64,000 nucleotides of DNA from Thiohalocapsa sp. PB-PSB1 (GTDB lineage: Bacteria; Pseudomonadota; Gammaproteobacteria; Chromatiales; Chromatiaceae): the NCBI GenBank assembly GCA_016745215.1, contig CP050890.1:3348001-3412000 (forward strand), given 5' to 3'. The notes under the pieces were generated by a model that was given only the letters and a program-made list of their open reading frames with translations, did no database searches and was not told where the DNA came from. Both the position numbers and the translations under genes were made by a program. Positions 46,847 to 56,963 of this stretch are shown here, in pieces. The stretch's first letter is position 1. Each line of letters opens with the position of its first letter.

Positions 46847-48007
46847 GTGAGACATCCCGCGATTCTGGTCCTTGAGGACGGCTCGATCTTCCGCGGCACG
46901 TCCATCGGCGCCAGTGGTGAAAGCGTCGGTGAAGTCGTTTTTAATACGGCAATGTCTGGCTATCAGGAAATCCTGACCGATCCGTCTTACCGCCGCCAAC
47001 TGGTCACCCTGACTTATCCACACATTGGTAATACCGGCGTCAATGCCGAGGATGAGGAATCGCCCGTCGTTCAGGTCGCTGGCCTGATCGTCCGCGACTA
47101 TCCGGCATCCCCCAGCAACTGGCGACTCAACGAACCGCTTGATGCCTATTTGTCGCGTCACGGCATCGTCGGCATCAGCGACATCGATACGCGGCGGCTG
47201 ACCCGAATCCTGCGCGAGCAAGGCGCCCAGGGGGGTTGCCTGCAGGCTGGCGACAAGATCGATGAATCGGCCGCGTTGTCCGCGGCGCAAGCTTTCCCCG
47301 GATTAAAAGGGGTGGACCTGGCGCGCGAGGTGAGTACCCGCGAGCCATATTGCTGGACTCGAGGAAGCTGGTCTTTGGACCAGGGTCTGCCAGCAGCGCT
47401 GGCCGAAGACGATGAGCGGCTGGTATTGCATGTGGTCGCCTACGATTTTGGCATCAAACGCAATATCCTGCGCATGTTGGTCGACCATGGCTGCCGCGTC
47501 ACCGTGGTGCCGGCTGACACAACTGCGGACGAGACCATGGCGATGCAGCCGGACGGGGTATTTTTGAGCAATGGCCCTGGCGATCCGGAGCCCTGCGACT
47601 ACGCCATTGCCGCGATCCGGGAATTGTTGGCCAAGGGCATACCCTTGTTCGGCATCTGCCTGGGCCATCAGCTGCTCGGGTTGTCCACTGGGGCGCGCAC
47701 AGTAAAGATGAAATTTGGCCACCATGGAGCCAACCATCCGGTGCAGGTGTTGGCGACCGGCGAGGTCATGATCAGCAGTCAGAACCATGGATTTGCCGTT
47801 GACGAGCAGACATTGCCGCCTGATGTCGAGGCAACCCATCGTTCATTGTTCGACGGCTCTTTGCAAGGCATCCGCCATCGTAAACATCCGGCCTTCAGTT
47901 TCCAGGGCCACCCGGAGGCGAGTCCCGGACCGCATGATGTTGCGCCACTGTTTGCGCAGTTCGTCGAACTGATGCAAAGCCGCCGCCAAGTAGTTAGACC
48001 AGAATAG
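46847..48007 (+). CDS. carA: Carbamoyl-phosphate synthase small subunit
   Basis: 386 residues from GTG 46847. N-terminal domain 'AILVLEDGSIFRGTSIGASG', 'VVFNTAMSGYQEILTDPSYR' and class-I glutaminase domain 'IPLFGICLGHQLLGLSTGAR' with the nucleophile Cys and 'SFQGHPEASPGPHD' with catalytic His/Glu. It supplies ammonia from glutamine to CarB for carbamoyl phosphate, precursor of pyrimidines and arginine. The last four codons and the stop are part of a 14-base tandem repeat. Confidence 0.97.
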   Translation: MRHPAILVLEDGSIFRGTSIGASGESVGEVVFNTAMSGYQEILTDPSYRRQLVTLTYPHIGNTGVNAEDEESPVVQVAGLIVRDYPASPSNWRLNEPLDAYLSRHGIVGISDIDTRRLTRILREQGAQGGCLQAGDKIDESAALSAAQAFPGLKGVDLAREVSTREPYCWTRGSWSLDQGLPAALAEDDERLVLHVVAYDFGIKRNILRMLVDHGCRVTVVPADTTADETMAMQPDGVFLSNGPGDPEPCDYAIAAIRELLAKGIPLFGICLGHQLLGLSTGARTVKMKFGHHGANHPVQVLATGEVMISSQNHGFAVDEQTLPPDVEATHRSLFDGSLQGIRHRKHPAFSFQGHPEASPGPHDVAPLFAQFVELMQSRRQVVRPE

Positions 48008-48051
48008 CCAGACCAGAATAGCCAGACCAGAATAGCCAGACCAGAATGGAT
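47996..48051 (+). repeat. 14-base tandem repeat across the carA stop codon
   Basis: Three exact AGACCAGAATAGCC units (47996, 48010, 48024) and a partial fourth. The TAG in the first unit is the carA stop; the other units repeat it, giving stop codons in tandem. It lies in the carA-carB spacer. Confidence 0.9.
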
Positions 48052-48214
48052 AGAGCAGAATAGACCGGAAAATCGCCACAGACGCGCGACAAGACAAACG
48101 ATAACCTCGCCGCGTGCAACTCTGGCTGGATTCCTGACGCAACAGGCGATGGTATCGCCTCGGCGCGTACATCAGTGACTCACTATCAGAGGCTCATCAG
48201 CCCGATTCAAACGC

Positions 48215-51200
48215 ATGCCCAAGCGCACAGACATCCAGAGCATCCTCATTATCGGCGCGGGTCCGATCGTGATTGGCCAAGCCTGCGAATTCGACTACTC
48301 CGGCGCTCAGGCTTGTAAGGCCCTGCGCGAGGAAGGTTTTCGCGTTGTACTGGTCAACTCGAATCCGGCCACCATCATGACTGATCCGGAGATGGCCGAT
48401 GCAACCTATATCGAGCCAATTCATTGGCGCGTGCTGGAGCGTGTCATCGAGCGCGAGCGCCCGGATGCGCTATTGCCAACCATGGGCGGACAAACCGCAT
48501 TGAACTGCGCGCTCGACCTCGCCCGTGAGGGGGTGCTCGAGCGCTATGGCGTGGAGATGATCGGTGCCACGCGCGAGGCCATCGATAAGGCTGAGGATCG
48601 CGATCTGTTCCGCCAGGCAATGCGCCGTATTGGGCTCGACTTACCACGTTCTGCCATCGCACACAGCCTGGAAGAGGCGATTCAGGTGCAGGCGCAGGTG
48701 GGTTTCCCTGCCATCATCCGGCCATCGTTTACATTGGGCGGAAGCGGCGGGGGTATCGCCTACAATGCCGAGGAATTCGAGGAGATCTGCACTCGGGGTC
48801 TGGATCTGTCACCGACGAGCGAACTGTTGATCGAAGAATCGGTATTGGGCTGGAAGGAATACGAGATGGAAGTGGTGCGCGACCACCGGGACAACTGCAT
48901 CATTGTCTGCTCCATCGAGAACTTCGATGCCATGGGTGTGCATACCGGGGACTCCATTACCGTTGCGCCAGCGCAGACATTGACGGACAAAGAGTACCAG
49001 ATCATGCGCGATGCATCGCTGGCGGTGCTGCGCGAGATCGGCGTCGATACAGGCGGTTCGAATGTGCAGTTTGCCGTGAATCCGGAGAACGGGCGCCTGA
49101 TCATTATCGAAATGAATCCGCGCGTATCGCGCAGTTCGGCATTGGCGTCCAAGGCAACCGGCTTTCCGATTGCCAAAGTCGCGGCCAAGCTCGCCGTCGG
49201 CTACCTGCTCGACGAATTGCGCAACGAAATCACCGGTGGCGCAACGCCAGCATCGTTCGAGCCGACCATCGACTATGTCGTCACCAAAGTGCCAAGGTTC
49301 GCATTCGAGAAGTTCCCGTTGGCGGATGCGCGACTGACCACTCAGATGAAGTCCGTCGGCGAGGTGATGGCCATTGGGCGCACCTTTCAGGAGTCATTGC
49401 AAAAGGCCCTGCGCGGCCTGGAAACCGACCGCGATGGTTTGAATGAAGCGCTGAATCTGTCCGACCCGAATGCGCTCAGCATCCTGCGTCGCGAATTGCG
49501 TATTCCAGGGGCTGATCGGCTGTTCTATCTCGCCGATGCGCTGCGGGCAGGGATGACCCAAGACGAGGTTCACGAATTGTCCGGTATCGATCCTTGGTTT
49601 GTCGCCCAAATCGATGAGTTGATCGAAATCGAGCATGAAGTCAAGGTGCAGGGCTTGCAGGCATTGACCGCGGAGCGTTTGCGGGGTCTCAAGCGCAAGG
49701 GTTTTTCCGATCGGCGTTTGGGTCGGCTGACCGCAACCGATGAACAACATATTCGCCAGCTACGCCGCGATCTGGGCATCCGTCCGGTCTACAAGCGCGT
49801 GGATACCTGTGCCGCAGAATTCGCCTCTAGCACCGCCTATCTGTACTCCACCTACGAAGACGAGTGCGAGTCCTTACCTTCGGATGTCCGCAAAATCATG
49901 GTGTTGGGCGGTGGACCGAACCGCATCGGTCAGGGGATCGAGTTTGACTACTGCTGTTGTCATGCGGCCTTTGCATTGCGCGACGATGGCTATGAAACCA
50001 TCATGGTGAACTGCAATCCGGAGACGGTGTCCACCGACTACGATACTTCTGACCGGCTCTATTTCGAGCCGCTCACGCTGGAAGATGTGCTTGAGATCGT
50101 TGAAATCGAGCGGCCTATCGGCGTGATTGTGCAATATGGTGGACAAACGCCGCTGAAACTGGCCCGCGATCTAGGTGCAGCCGGCGTGCCGATCATCGGC
50201 ACCTCGCCTGACTCCATCGACCTGGCCGAAGACCGCGAGCGTTTTCAGAGGCTGATTACCGAGCTTGGCATCCGGCAGCCGCCGAACGCCACCGCTCGCA
50301 GCGAGAGCGAAGCATTGGAGTGTGCGGCCGCGATTGGATATCCGCTGGTGGTGCGGCCTTCCTATGTGCTTGGCGGCCGGGCCATGGAACTGGTTTACGA
50401 CGATAACGAATTGTCGCGTTACATCCGCACCGCGGTTAGTGTTTCCAACGATTCGCCGGTCCTGCTGGATCGGTTTCTGGACAATGCCATCGAGGTGGAT
50501 GTCGATGCGGTATGCGATGGCGAACAGGTGTTGATCGGCGGCATCCTGGAACACATCGAGCAAGCCGGCGTGCATTCCGGCGACTCCGCCTGCTCATTGC
50601 CACCCTATACCCTATCAGAAACCCTGCAAGATCGGATGCGCGAGCAAATGACGCGGCTTGGACTCGCCCTCGGCGTGCGCGGGCTGATGAACGCACAGTT
50701 TGCGATCCAGGATCAGGAGGTCTTTATTCTGGAGGTCAATCCACGCGCATCGCGCACCGTGCCATTTGTCTCCAAGGCGATTGGCGTGCCGTTGGCAAAG
50801 GTTGCGGCGCGCTGTATGTCGGGCCGCTCGCTGGCTGATCAGGGACTGCGCGATGAGGTCAGGCCGAAGCACTACTTCGTCAAGGAAGCCGTCTTCCCCT
50901 TTGTCAAATTCCCAGGTGTGGATACCGTGCTGGGGCCAGAAATGAAATCCACCGGCGAGGTCATGGGCATCGGCGAAAGTTTTGCCGAGGCGTTCGGTAA
51001 GGCAGTGGAGGCCGCTGGAATATCGCTGCCGCGGCCAGGCAAGGCCATGCTCAGCGTGCGGGTTGCCGACCGGGCGCGCTTGGTCCAAGTCGCCCGCGCG
51101 CTATTCGAGCAAGGCTTTGTGCTCTATGGTACACATGGTACTGCTCAGTCGGTGCGTGAGGCAGGCATGCACTGCATTGGTGTAAACAAGGTCAAGGAGG

Positions 51201-51421
51201 GTCGACCGCATATTGTCGATATGATCAAAAATGGAGAGGTCAGCTTTATTGTCAATACCACCGAGGGAGCCCAGGCAATCGCCGATTCAGCCGAGATTCG
51301 CCGCGCTGCATTACAGTATAAGGTCAGCTATACGACGACCATGGCGGGTGCCGAAGCGACCTGCCTGGCGTTGCGACAAGGAGATTTACGCAGCGTCAAT
51401 CGCCTACAAGAACTTTACTAA
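48215..51421 (+). CDS. carB: Carbamoyl-phosphate synthase large subunit
   Basis: 1068 residues, full length. Two homologous ATP-grasp halves: 'ILIIGAGPIVIGQACEFDYS' and 'LPTMGGQTALNCALDLAREG' in the first; 'IMVLGGGPNRIGQGIEFDYC' and 'VIVQYGGQTPLKLARDLGAA' in the second; oligomerisation domain between, and a C-terminal MGS-like regulatory domain ('QGFVLYGTHGTAQSVREAGM', 'SFIVNTTEGAQAIADSAEIR'). Partner of carA, 207 bases downstream of it. Confidence 0.98.
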   Translation: MPKRTDIQSILIIGAGPIVIGQACEFDYSGAQACKALREEGFRVVLVNSNPATIMTDPEMADATYIEPIHWRVLERVIERERPDALLPTMGGQTALNCALDLAREGVLERYGVEMIGATREAIDKAEDRDLFRQAMRRIGLDLPRSAIAHSLEEAIQVQAQVGFPAIIRPSFTLGGSGGGIAYNAEEFEEICTRGLDLSPTSELLIEESVLGWKEYEMEVVRDHRDNCIIVCSIENFDAMGVHTGDSITVAPAQTLTDKEYQIMRDASLAVLREIGVDTGGSNVQFAVNPENGRLIIIEMNPRVSRSSALASKATGFPIAKVAAKLAVGYLLDELRNEITGGATPASFEPTIDYVVTKVPRFAFEKFPLADARLTTQMKSVGEVMAIGRTFQESLQKALRGLETDRDGLNEALNLSDPNALSILRRELRIPGADRLFYLADALRAGMTQDEVHELSGIDPWFVAQIDELIEIEHEVKVQGLQALTAERLRGLKRKGFSDRRLGRLTATDEQHIRQLRRDLGIRPVYKRVDTCAAEFASSTAYLYSTYEDECESLPSDVRKIMVLGGGPNRIGQGIEFDYCCCHAAFALRDDGYETIMVNCNPETVSTDYDTSDRLYFEPLTLEDVLEIVEIERPIGVIVQYGGQTPLKLARDLGAAGVPIIGTSPDSIDLAEDRERFQRLITELGIRQPPNATARSESEALECAAAIGYPLVVRPSYVLGGRAMELVYDDNELSRYIRTAVSVSNDSPVLLDRFLDNAIEVDVDAVCDGEQVLIGGILEHIEQAGVHSGDSACSLPPYTLSETLQDRMREQMTRLGLALGVRGLMNAQFAIQDQEVFILEVNPRASRTVPFVSKAIGVPLAKVAARCMSGRSLADQGLRDEVRPKHYFVKEAVFPFVKFPGVDTVLGPEMKSTGEVMGIGESFAEAFGKAVEAAGISLPRPGKAMLSVRVADRARLVQVARALFEQGFVLYGTHGTAQSVREAGMHCIGVNKVKEGRPHIVDMIKNGEVSFIVNTTEGAQAIADSAEIRRAALQYKVSYTTTMAGAEATCLALRQGDLRSVNRLQELY

Positions 51422-51542
51422 GCGGTGATGCGGCGCTAACCTCGATGGTTTATCCCGCAGTGGTTGCGGCACTGCCGAATGGCTGCAATATCCTATTCTT
51501 ACCGGCCTGCCAACGCAGGCCGCGCCAAAGAGGATTCAACCC

Positions 51543-52019
51543 ATGAATAAAGTACCTCTGACAGCCAGAGGCGCGGAGCAATTGCGTTCCGAACTGGAAC
51601 AACTCAAGCGAGTCGAGCGACCGCGGGTGATTGAGGCCATCGCCGAGGCGCGTGCTCATGGCGATTTGAAAGAGAATGCCGAATACCACGCTGCCCGCGA
51701 ACAGCAAGGCTTTATCGAGGGCCGCATCACCGACATCGAAGCGAAACTGTCCCATGCTGAAATCATCGATGTGACGCGTCTGCCGCAAAACGGCAAGGTC
51801 GTCTTCGGCACGACTGTAGACGTGCTTGAATTGGATAAGGACATTGAGCATACCTTTATCATCGTTGGTGACGACGAGGCCGACATCAAACAGGGCAAAA
51901 TCAGCGTCAGCTCGCCAATTGCCCGTGCCTTGATCGGCAAGAGCGAAGGCGATGTAGCCATGGTCGAGGCGCCTGCCGGCCAGCGTGAGATGGAAATTTT
52001 GGAAGTACGTTACGAGTGA
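51543..52019 (+). CDS. greA: Transcription elongation factor GreA
   Basis: 158 residues, full length. 'KVPLTARGAEQLRSELEQLK' and 'AHGDLKENAEYHAAREQQGF' form the coiled coil with the acidic tip (D, E in DLKENAEY); 'SPIARALIGKSEGDVAMVEA' is the FKBP-like C-terminal domain. GreA reactivates backtracked RNA polymerase by transcript cleavage. carAB followed by greA is a common gammaproteobacterial order. Confidence 0.97.
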   Translation: MNKVPLTARGAEQLRSELEQLKRVERPRVIEAIAEARAHGDLKENAEYHAAREQQGFIEGRITDIEAKLSHAEIIDVTRLPQNGKVVFGTTVDVLELDKDIEHTFIIVGDDEADIKQGKISVSSPIARALIGKSEGDVAMVEAPAGQREMEILEVRYE

Positions 52020-52216
52020 GATGACCTGTCGGCACCCATCAGGTTTTCGCATCTGCCTATCCAAGCGCTGAATTCACTTCGGCATTCGCGTTCGGCATCA
52101 GGACAGCTTGCCGGCGTCGGGCTCGGCGCCTGTACCAAGCCGTCATGGATCATCCCCTGTAGAAATGCCAGGGTATCGGCATGGCAACGCGCCTCATCGA
52201 TATCGAACTCGCCCAA
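52010..52216 (-). pseudogene. PqqD-like peptide-chaperone remnant
   Basis: Codons from 52216 read 'LGEFDIDEARCHADTLAFLQ' then GMIHDGLV, matching the C-terminal half of PqqD-like RiPP/HPr-rel proteins (…FDxxxxxxxxDxxxFLxxLxxxGLV). The upstream half is cut by an in-frame TAG just before VLG, and the trailing ~35 codons look non-native. On the same strand as, and ~280 bases beyond, the ABC exporter. The rest of 52217-52496 shows no recognisable gene. Confidence 0.5.
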
Positions 52217-52496
52217 AACCTAAGGTGCATGTACCGCGATTGCTAGCGAAGCAGTTTGCCAGAAATGGCATCGATCGGTGAGCAGACGCCTGCTTGCGGC
52301 GCTCGCAGGCTGCTGGAACCAAAGTACAGGTCGCTTCCCATCAGAGAGCCGAGCACCAGGCTAATGCAGTCAGTTTTGCCCATGCTGCGTTATGCACATG
52401 GTTCGCGAGCGCACCGTAACTCTTGCTCGCACAGCGCAAAGCCGAAGCGCCAGCATGGCGAGAAACCCGGCATCCACATCGGCGGCAGGTTTACGC

Positions 52497-54323
52497 TCAG
52501 GCTCCGGCCTTTGTCTCTTCGACGACGGCGGCCGTCGGGCTGGCGATCAAACCGCTCATGCCGAGCGCAGTCAAGCGCTGCTCGGTCTGCTGCCAGGTGC
52601 CGGCGGCAATCAGCTTGCCCATATTGAGCGCAACGACCTGGTCGGCGTGGCGAAGCGTGGCCAGTCGGTGGCCGATGACGACCAGGGTGAGATCCCCATG
52701 CAGGGCCTCAATAGCGCGGCGCACGCGCTCCTCGCTGGCCAGGTCCAATGCGCTGGTCGCCTCATCCAGTATCAGTAGCAATGGTGCGCTAAGCAGCGCG
52801 CGCGCCAGAGCGATGCGCTGGCGCTCGCCGCCGGAGAGCCTTGTGCCGCGCTCTCCGACCCTGGTGTCGAGGCCGTCGGGAAACTGCAGCACGAAGTCCG
52901 CGGCGGCGCGTTCGAGGGCTGCAATCAATTGTGGCTCCGAGGCCCCCGGCCTTGCCCACAGCAGGTTGTTGCGGATGCTGTCGTCGAACAGAAAGGTCTC
53001 TTGGGGCACATAGGCGACCGAGCGTCGCCAAGCGATGCGCTCGGGGCCGATGAGCGGCCTGTCATCGACCAGGATACGGCCGTTGGTGGGCTCCATGAGG
53101 CCCATCAGCAGGTCTGCCAGGGTGCTCTTACCGGAGCCGGATGCGCCGATGACAGCGGTTGTCGTGCGCGGCTCGATGATCAGATCAATGTCCGCAAGCG
53201 CCGCACCTTCGCGCTCAGCGTAGCGGTAGCCGACCTGCTCGACGCGGATCGCATCCAGGATGGGACGCCGTCGGGTCACCTCGACAAGAACCGGCTCGCG
53301 GTGCGCCAGGCATTGTGCGTGCAGTTGCTTGGCCTCGATCAGTGCGGGAGCGGCGTGCAGCAACTGCTGTAATTGCTGCTGGACCCTGGACCACAGCGGC
53401 ATGATCCGGGCGAAGATGATCACCAGGGTGAACAGTTCTGCCAGATGTACTCCAAGCACCTTCAAACCGAGATAAACAAAGCCGGCGATGAACAGCGCCC
53501 CGCCGACACTGAACAAGGCGCCGGCCAGACCGCTGCTGACCGCATAGCGTATCTGACGTTGCCGTAGATCGGCAATCACGCGGGTAAAGGCATCCAGGTG
53601 GCGGCGCTCGTTGCCCAGGATCTTGGCCAGCTTCATACCGGCCAGAGCCTCATGCAGATTGCCGTGCACGGCGCGATTGCCCGCGCCAAGCTGCCAACCC
53701 AGATCCAGCGCTGCGCGTCGGTGGGCGCCGAGCAACGAAAACAAAATGGCGCCGCTGCCAAACGCGATGCATGTCATTGCCGGGGATATCCCGACGGCGA
53801 CCAGTGCATAGGCGAGCATGACGCTCAGACCTGCCGAAAGCGTCAACAACGCCTGCAGACCCATGCCCACGCGAGCGAGGTCGGTGAGCATCAGGTTAGC
53901 AAAGTCCGAACTGCGATTGCTCTGGATCATGCGCCACTCGGCGCCGAGCAGTGCACCGAAGGCATCGGTGCGCAGGCGGTCGATCAAGCTCAGCTGAATG
54001 CGTTGCGAGTACAGGTCGCGGGCCAGCACCAAGGCAGCGCGCAGCAGGATCAGGAGCAAAAAGGCGCCGAGTAGTCCGGCGACCGTCATCGGCAGACCGC
54101 TGGCGCGCAGCGCTTGCTCGACGGCGCCGACGATGGGGTTGTCGGACGCGGGCTCGTTACCGAGGATGCCGATCAACGGCACCAGCAGCAGGATGCCGAT
54201 GCCCTCGGAGAGACCGGCGAGCAGCATCAGGATCAGAAGGATCAGCAGCGGGATTTTCGGCTGTACATGCAGCAACTCGAAAAAGCCGCCGATCGCTTGC
54301 AATTGGGATGGTTGGGATGGCAT
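52497..54323 (-). CDS. ABC exporter (fused membrane and ATPase domains)
   Basis: 608 residues. N-terminal six-helix membrane domain (~25-320; 'IPLLILLILMLLAGLSEGIG'), C-terminal ATPase: Walker A 'AVIGASGSGKSTLADLLMGL', Q-loop 'VAYVPQETFLFDDSI', signature 'GTRLSGGERQRIALARALLS', Walker B 'LLLILDEATSALDLA', H-loop 'VVIGHRLATL'. A half-transporter expected to work as a dimer. The PqqD-like relic on the same strand suggests it once belonged to a peptide (RiPP/HPr-rel) export cluster; lipid-linked sugar export is another possibility for this type. Confidence 0.88.
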   Translation of the reverse strand: MPSQPSQLQAIGGFFELLHVQPKIPLLILLILMLLAGLSEGIGILLLVPLIGILGNEPASDNPIVGAVEQALRASGLPMTVAGLLGAFLLLILLRAALVLARDLYSQRIQLSLIDRLRTDAFGALLGAEWRMIQSNRSSDFANLMLTDLARVGMGLQALLTLSAGLSVMLAYALVAVGISPAMTCIAFGSGAILFSLLGAHRRAALDLGWQLGAGNRAVHGNLHEALAGMKLAKILGNERRHLDAFTRVIADLRQRQIRYAVSSGLAGALFSVGGALFIAGFVYLGLKVLGVHLAELFTLVIIFARIMPLWSRVQQQLQQLLHAAPALIEAKQLHAQCLAHREPVLVEVTRRRPILDAIRVEQVGYRYAEREGAALADIDLIIEPRTTTAVIGASGSGKSTLADLLMGLMEPTNGRILVDDRPLIGPERIAWRRSVAYVPQETFLFDDSIRNNLLWARPGASEPQLIAALERAAADFVLQFPDGLDTRVGERGTRLSGGERQRIALARALLSAPLLLILDEATSALDLASEERVRRAIEALHGDLTLVVIGHRLATLRHADQVVALNMGKLIAAGTWQQTEQRLTALGMSGLIASPTAAVVEETKAGA

Positions 54324-54453
54324 GAAGAAACCGGCTCGATGAGTTCATGCTCACGGAGATGCAGCATGTAAGGCTCTGCTTGCCAAACCGAGTCGGACAA
54401 GCGTTATCAGATAGAATGCCTGGATAGAATGAATAGGACAGCTTGAACGGGCA

Positions 54454-56880
54454 TTATGTTGTTTGGGCACGGATGATGGCACACACTCGAGGATCGCTGC
54501 CATCGAAATAGCGAGTGTGGGCTCCTGCTCCAAGCAGAAGATCGGCGCAGGGCTTGGTCGGCACGGCAGCCGCAAGCTCTGCTTTCGGCGGCGCCCACAG
54601 CGGCACCTGAGTCCAGTGGCTCCAGAGCGCGCGTCCCACGTAGTCTCCGGAGCAGAAGAGGTTGATCCAGCGGCTAACGTGATAGAGTTCGGCGGGGTTT
54701 GGACCCGTGTCTAGGTCTGGGTCTGGGTCTGGGTCCGGCTCCGATTTTGGCCCGACCGATGCCTGCTCGACCCAGCCGTACTCGTGCGGGAATCTCCAGG
54801 CATACAGTTGGCGCAATGGGGAGCCCGCGGTAATCAGGCGAATTTCATCGGGCGGATGCGTGCCGAAAACACGCTCGGCCAGCTTTGGCTCGGCTTGCAG
54901 CAGGCGCAGCAGATCCGCGCTGATGACGGTGCCTTGACTGTGGGCAACGAAGACGATGCGCCGGTAGTTGCCGTTGTGGCTCATCCAATGTAACAGGGCG
55001 AGTGCACGTGCGAGGATCAGACCGCGGGGTGAAGCCTTGCGCGGTGGGCGCTGTAGCCAGTTGTCGACGTCCAGCACGATATCCAGCAGGTTGTGCAAGG
55101 CATCGGGCAGCTGCTTGCGAAAAATCAGCAGCAGCGGTACCGCGGCAGCCAAAGATCCACCCACCGCCGTGGTCAACTTGTTGCCGAACACGACCGATGG
55201 CAGCAGGTCCGAGGCCGCGAGTTGTCCGAACATCGGTGTATAACCAAGGATCAGCCACACGAAGGCGAGCAGCAGGAAGCCCCCGGCGATGAGCAAGGAC
55301 AACAGACTCCGGTCCAGCCAGCGGCCCAGGCGCCGCGCTGCATCTTGGTCGTGACGGAGGGCCTCGCTGCATGGACGGCGTTCCGACCAGGCACTCGGCA
55401 GGATCCCAGGTAACGCAATCAGCACAGCGATCAGCACGAGCACCAGAAAGCCGTCCATGCCGTTGCCCGTTGTCAGTTTGAACAGGCCATCGATATAGGC
55501 CGAAACCGGCGTCGATTGCGGCAATTCCACCAGATGCCAGTAGAACAGTTCGAAGGGCACGGAAAATTCCACCGTCAGCCGGTCCAGCTGGTCCTGGAGC
55601 TGTTGCAATACCGCTCCCCAAAGTACAACCGTTAGCAGATAGAACAGGGCGCTCGACAGAAATAGACCGAGCGTACCCGTGAACAGCGCGCGCACCGATG
55701 CAGCGTATCTGCCATGCTGTCGCCATGCCACCAGCCACTGGATCAGCGAGACTGCTAGCGTGACGAATAATAAGAGCCAGCAGACCTGGAGCAGCAGAAA
55801 CAGACCGTGAAGCGTGTGTACTCCCACCAGCACCAAGGTCTCGTCTGGAGCGGCAGCGTGGGCAACCCAGAGTCCATGGCCACCGAACATCAGCACGGCG
55901 ATGAGGCCGAGCCATGGGGCGGTACGCCAAAACCGCTGCAGCCGCATAAAAAACGGTTGCTTTTCCGCCAGCGGATGCTCCTGGGAATTGACGATCTTGC
56001 GCGATACCAGTAACGCGGCGAGGATGGCCGCGATGCTGATGATCCAGCCGACAAGCGCAAATCTGGTGGGCGTCTCCAACAGCAAGGTTCCGGCGCCGAG
56101 TCCCGTAGCCACCAGCAGCGCGATGAATGGTCCGAAGCGTCCGCTGCGCACGCCAAGCATGATCAGCAGCGCTAGAGCCGGCAGCGCGACCAAGATTGCC
56201 AGGAGCACCGGCATCCACAGCGTTGCCAATGTCGTGCCATTGCCACCATCGGTGGCACCGGAGAGCAGCTTGGCCGCCAGGAGCAAGGCAGCGGCGAGCA
56301 GATAGAGATTCAAAATCGGGATTGCCGTCGGCAACAGTCCGATGGCAAGTTGCTGCAAGCGTTGCGCCGAGCGCAGCAGCGGCCGATCGGGTTCGGCATC
56401 GGCCGCGAGTCCGACTGCGCGCTTGCCCAGCACAACAAGATGGAACACCAATCGGTAGAGTGTAATCACTAGGGTTGTGAACCAACCCGGGGCTCGGGAC
56501 AGATCTCCCCAATGCAGTTCGTACAGGTGTATGGGTGGCGAGCCCTCCGCCTTGTTCGGGCTGCGCTGCTCCAGGCGCAGGGTTTCGTAGATCCCGTCTT
56601 CGCGGTGCTTGGCGATGTTCGCTAATGCTTCGCAGGACTGTGCGACCCCTGGGTTCGGTCCGGGTTCGGCGGGCTTGGTCAGACCCCAGTTGGACTGGTC
56701 AGAGATGCGAATTGGGGTTGTCTCGAAGGACTCCGCGATGCGCGCCTCTGACCTATGGTCGCAATCGCCAAGCAGCATCGTTGCAATGCGTGCCGCGAAC
56801 TCGCCAGGCTTTGGGTCGCCGACGCCGTGTACCGAAACGATGGCGACGGGTGGTGTCTCGATTTCCTGCTGGTTTGACAT
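54454..56880 (-). CDS. Large membrane alpha/beta-hydrolase-like protein
   Basis: 808 residues from ATG 56880, which has CAGGGGG nearby; the open frame to 56967 has no ribosome site. N-terminal strand 'VAIVSVHGVGDPKPGEFAAR' (oxyanion-type HG), about ten membrane segments between ~150 and ~560, then 'YRRIVFVAHSQGTVISADLL' with a lipase-type nucleophile motif (HSQG). The C-terminal part holds 'PDEIRLITAGSPLRQLYAWR', an acidic Pro/Asp run (SEPDPDPDPDLD) and 'LFCSGDYVGRALWS' (likely Asp) and 'GAHTRYFDG' (likely His), which would complete a Ser-Asp-His triad. Function unknown; lipid or surface-polymer hydrolysis at the membrane is a reasonable guess. Confidence 0.6.
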   Translation of the reverse strand: MSNQQEIETPPVAIVSVHGVGDPKPGEFAARIATMLLGDCDHRSEARIAESFETTPIRISDQSNWGLTKPAEPGPNPGVAQSCEALANIAKHREDGIYETLRLEQRSPNKAEGSPPIHLYELHWGDLSRAPGWFTTLVITLYRLVFHLVVLGKRAVGLAADAEPDRPLLRSAQRLQQLAIGLLPTAIPILNLYLLAAALLLAAKLLSGATDGGNGTTLATLWMPVLLAILVALPALALLIMLGVRSGRFGPFIALLVATGLGAGTLLLETPTRFALVGWIISIAAILAALLVSRKIVNSQEHPLAEKQPFFMRLQRFWRTAPWLGLIAVLMFGGHGLWVAHAAAPDETLVLVGVHTLHGLFLLLQVCWLLLFVTLAVSLIQWLVAWRQHGRYAASVRALFTGTLGLFLSSALFYLLTVVLWGAVLQQLQDQLDRLTVEFSVPFELFYWHLVELPQSTPVSAYIDGLFKLTTGNGMDGFLVLVLIAVLIALPGILPSAWSERRPCSEALRHDQDAARRLGRWLDRSLLSLLIAGGFLLLAFVWLILGYTPMFGQLAASDLLPSVVFGNKLTTAVGGSLAAAVPLLLIFRKQLPDALHNLLDIVLDVDNWLQRPPRKASPRGLILARALALLHWMSHNGNYRRIVFVAHSQGTVISADLLRLLQAEPKLAERVFGTHPPDEIRLITAGSPLRQLYAWRFPHEYGWVEQASVGPKSEPDPDPDPDLDTGPNPAELYHVSRWINLFCSGDYVGRALWSHWTQVPLWAPPKAELAAAVPTKPCADLLLGAGAHTRYFDGSDPRVCAIIRAQTT

Positions 56881-56963
56881 CTGCTGCCCCCTGATCCCCT
56901 GAGAAAAATGTGAAAAACAAGTGGTGCGGACTCTGCTTTTAAGGTCTGCGCCGAAACCTGCTG

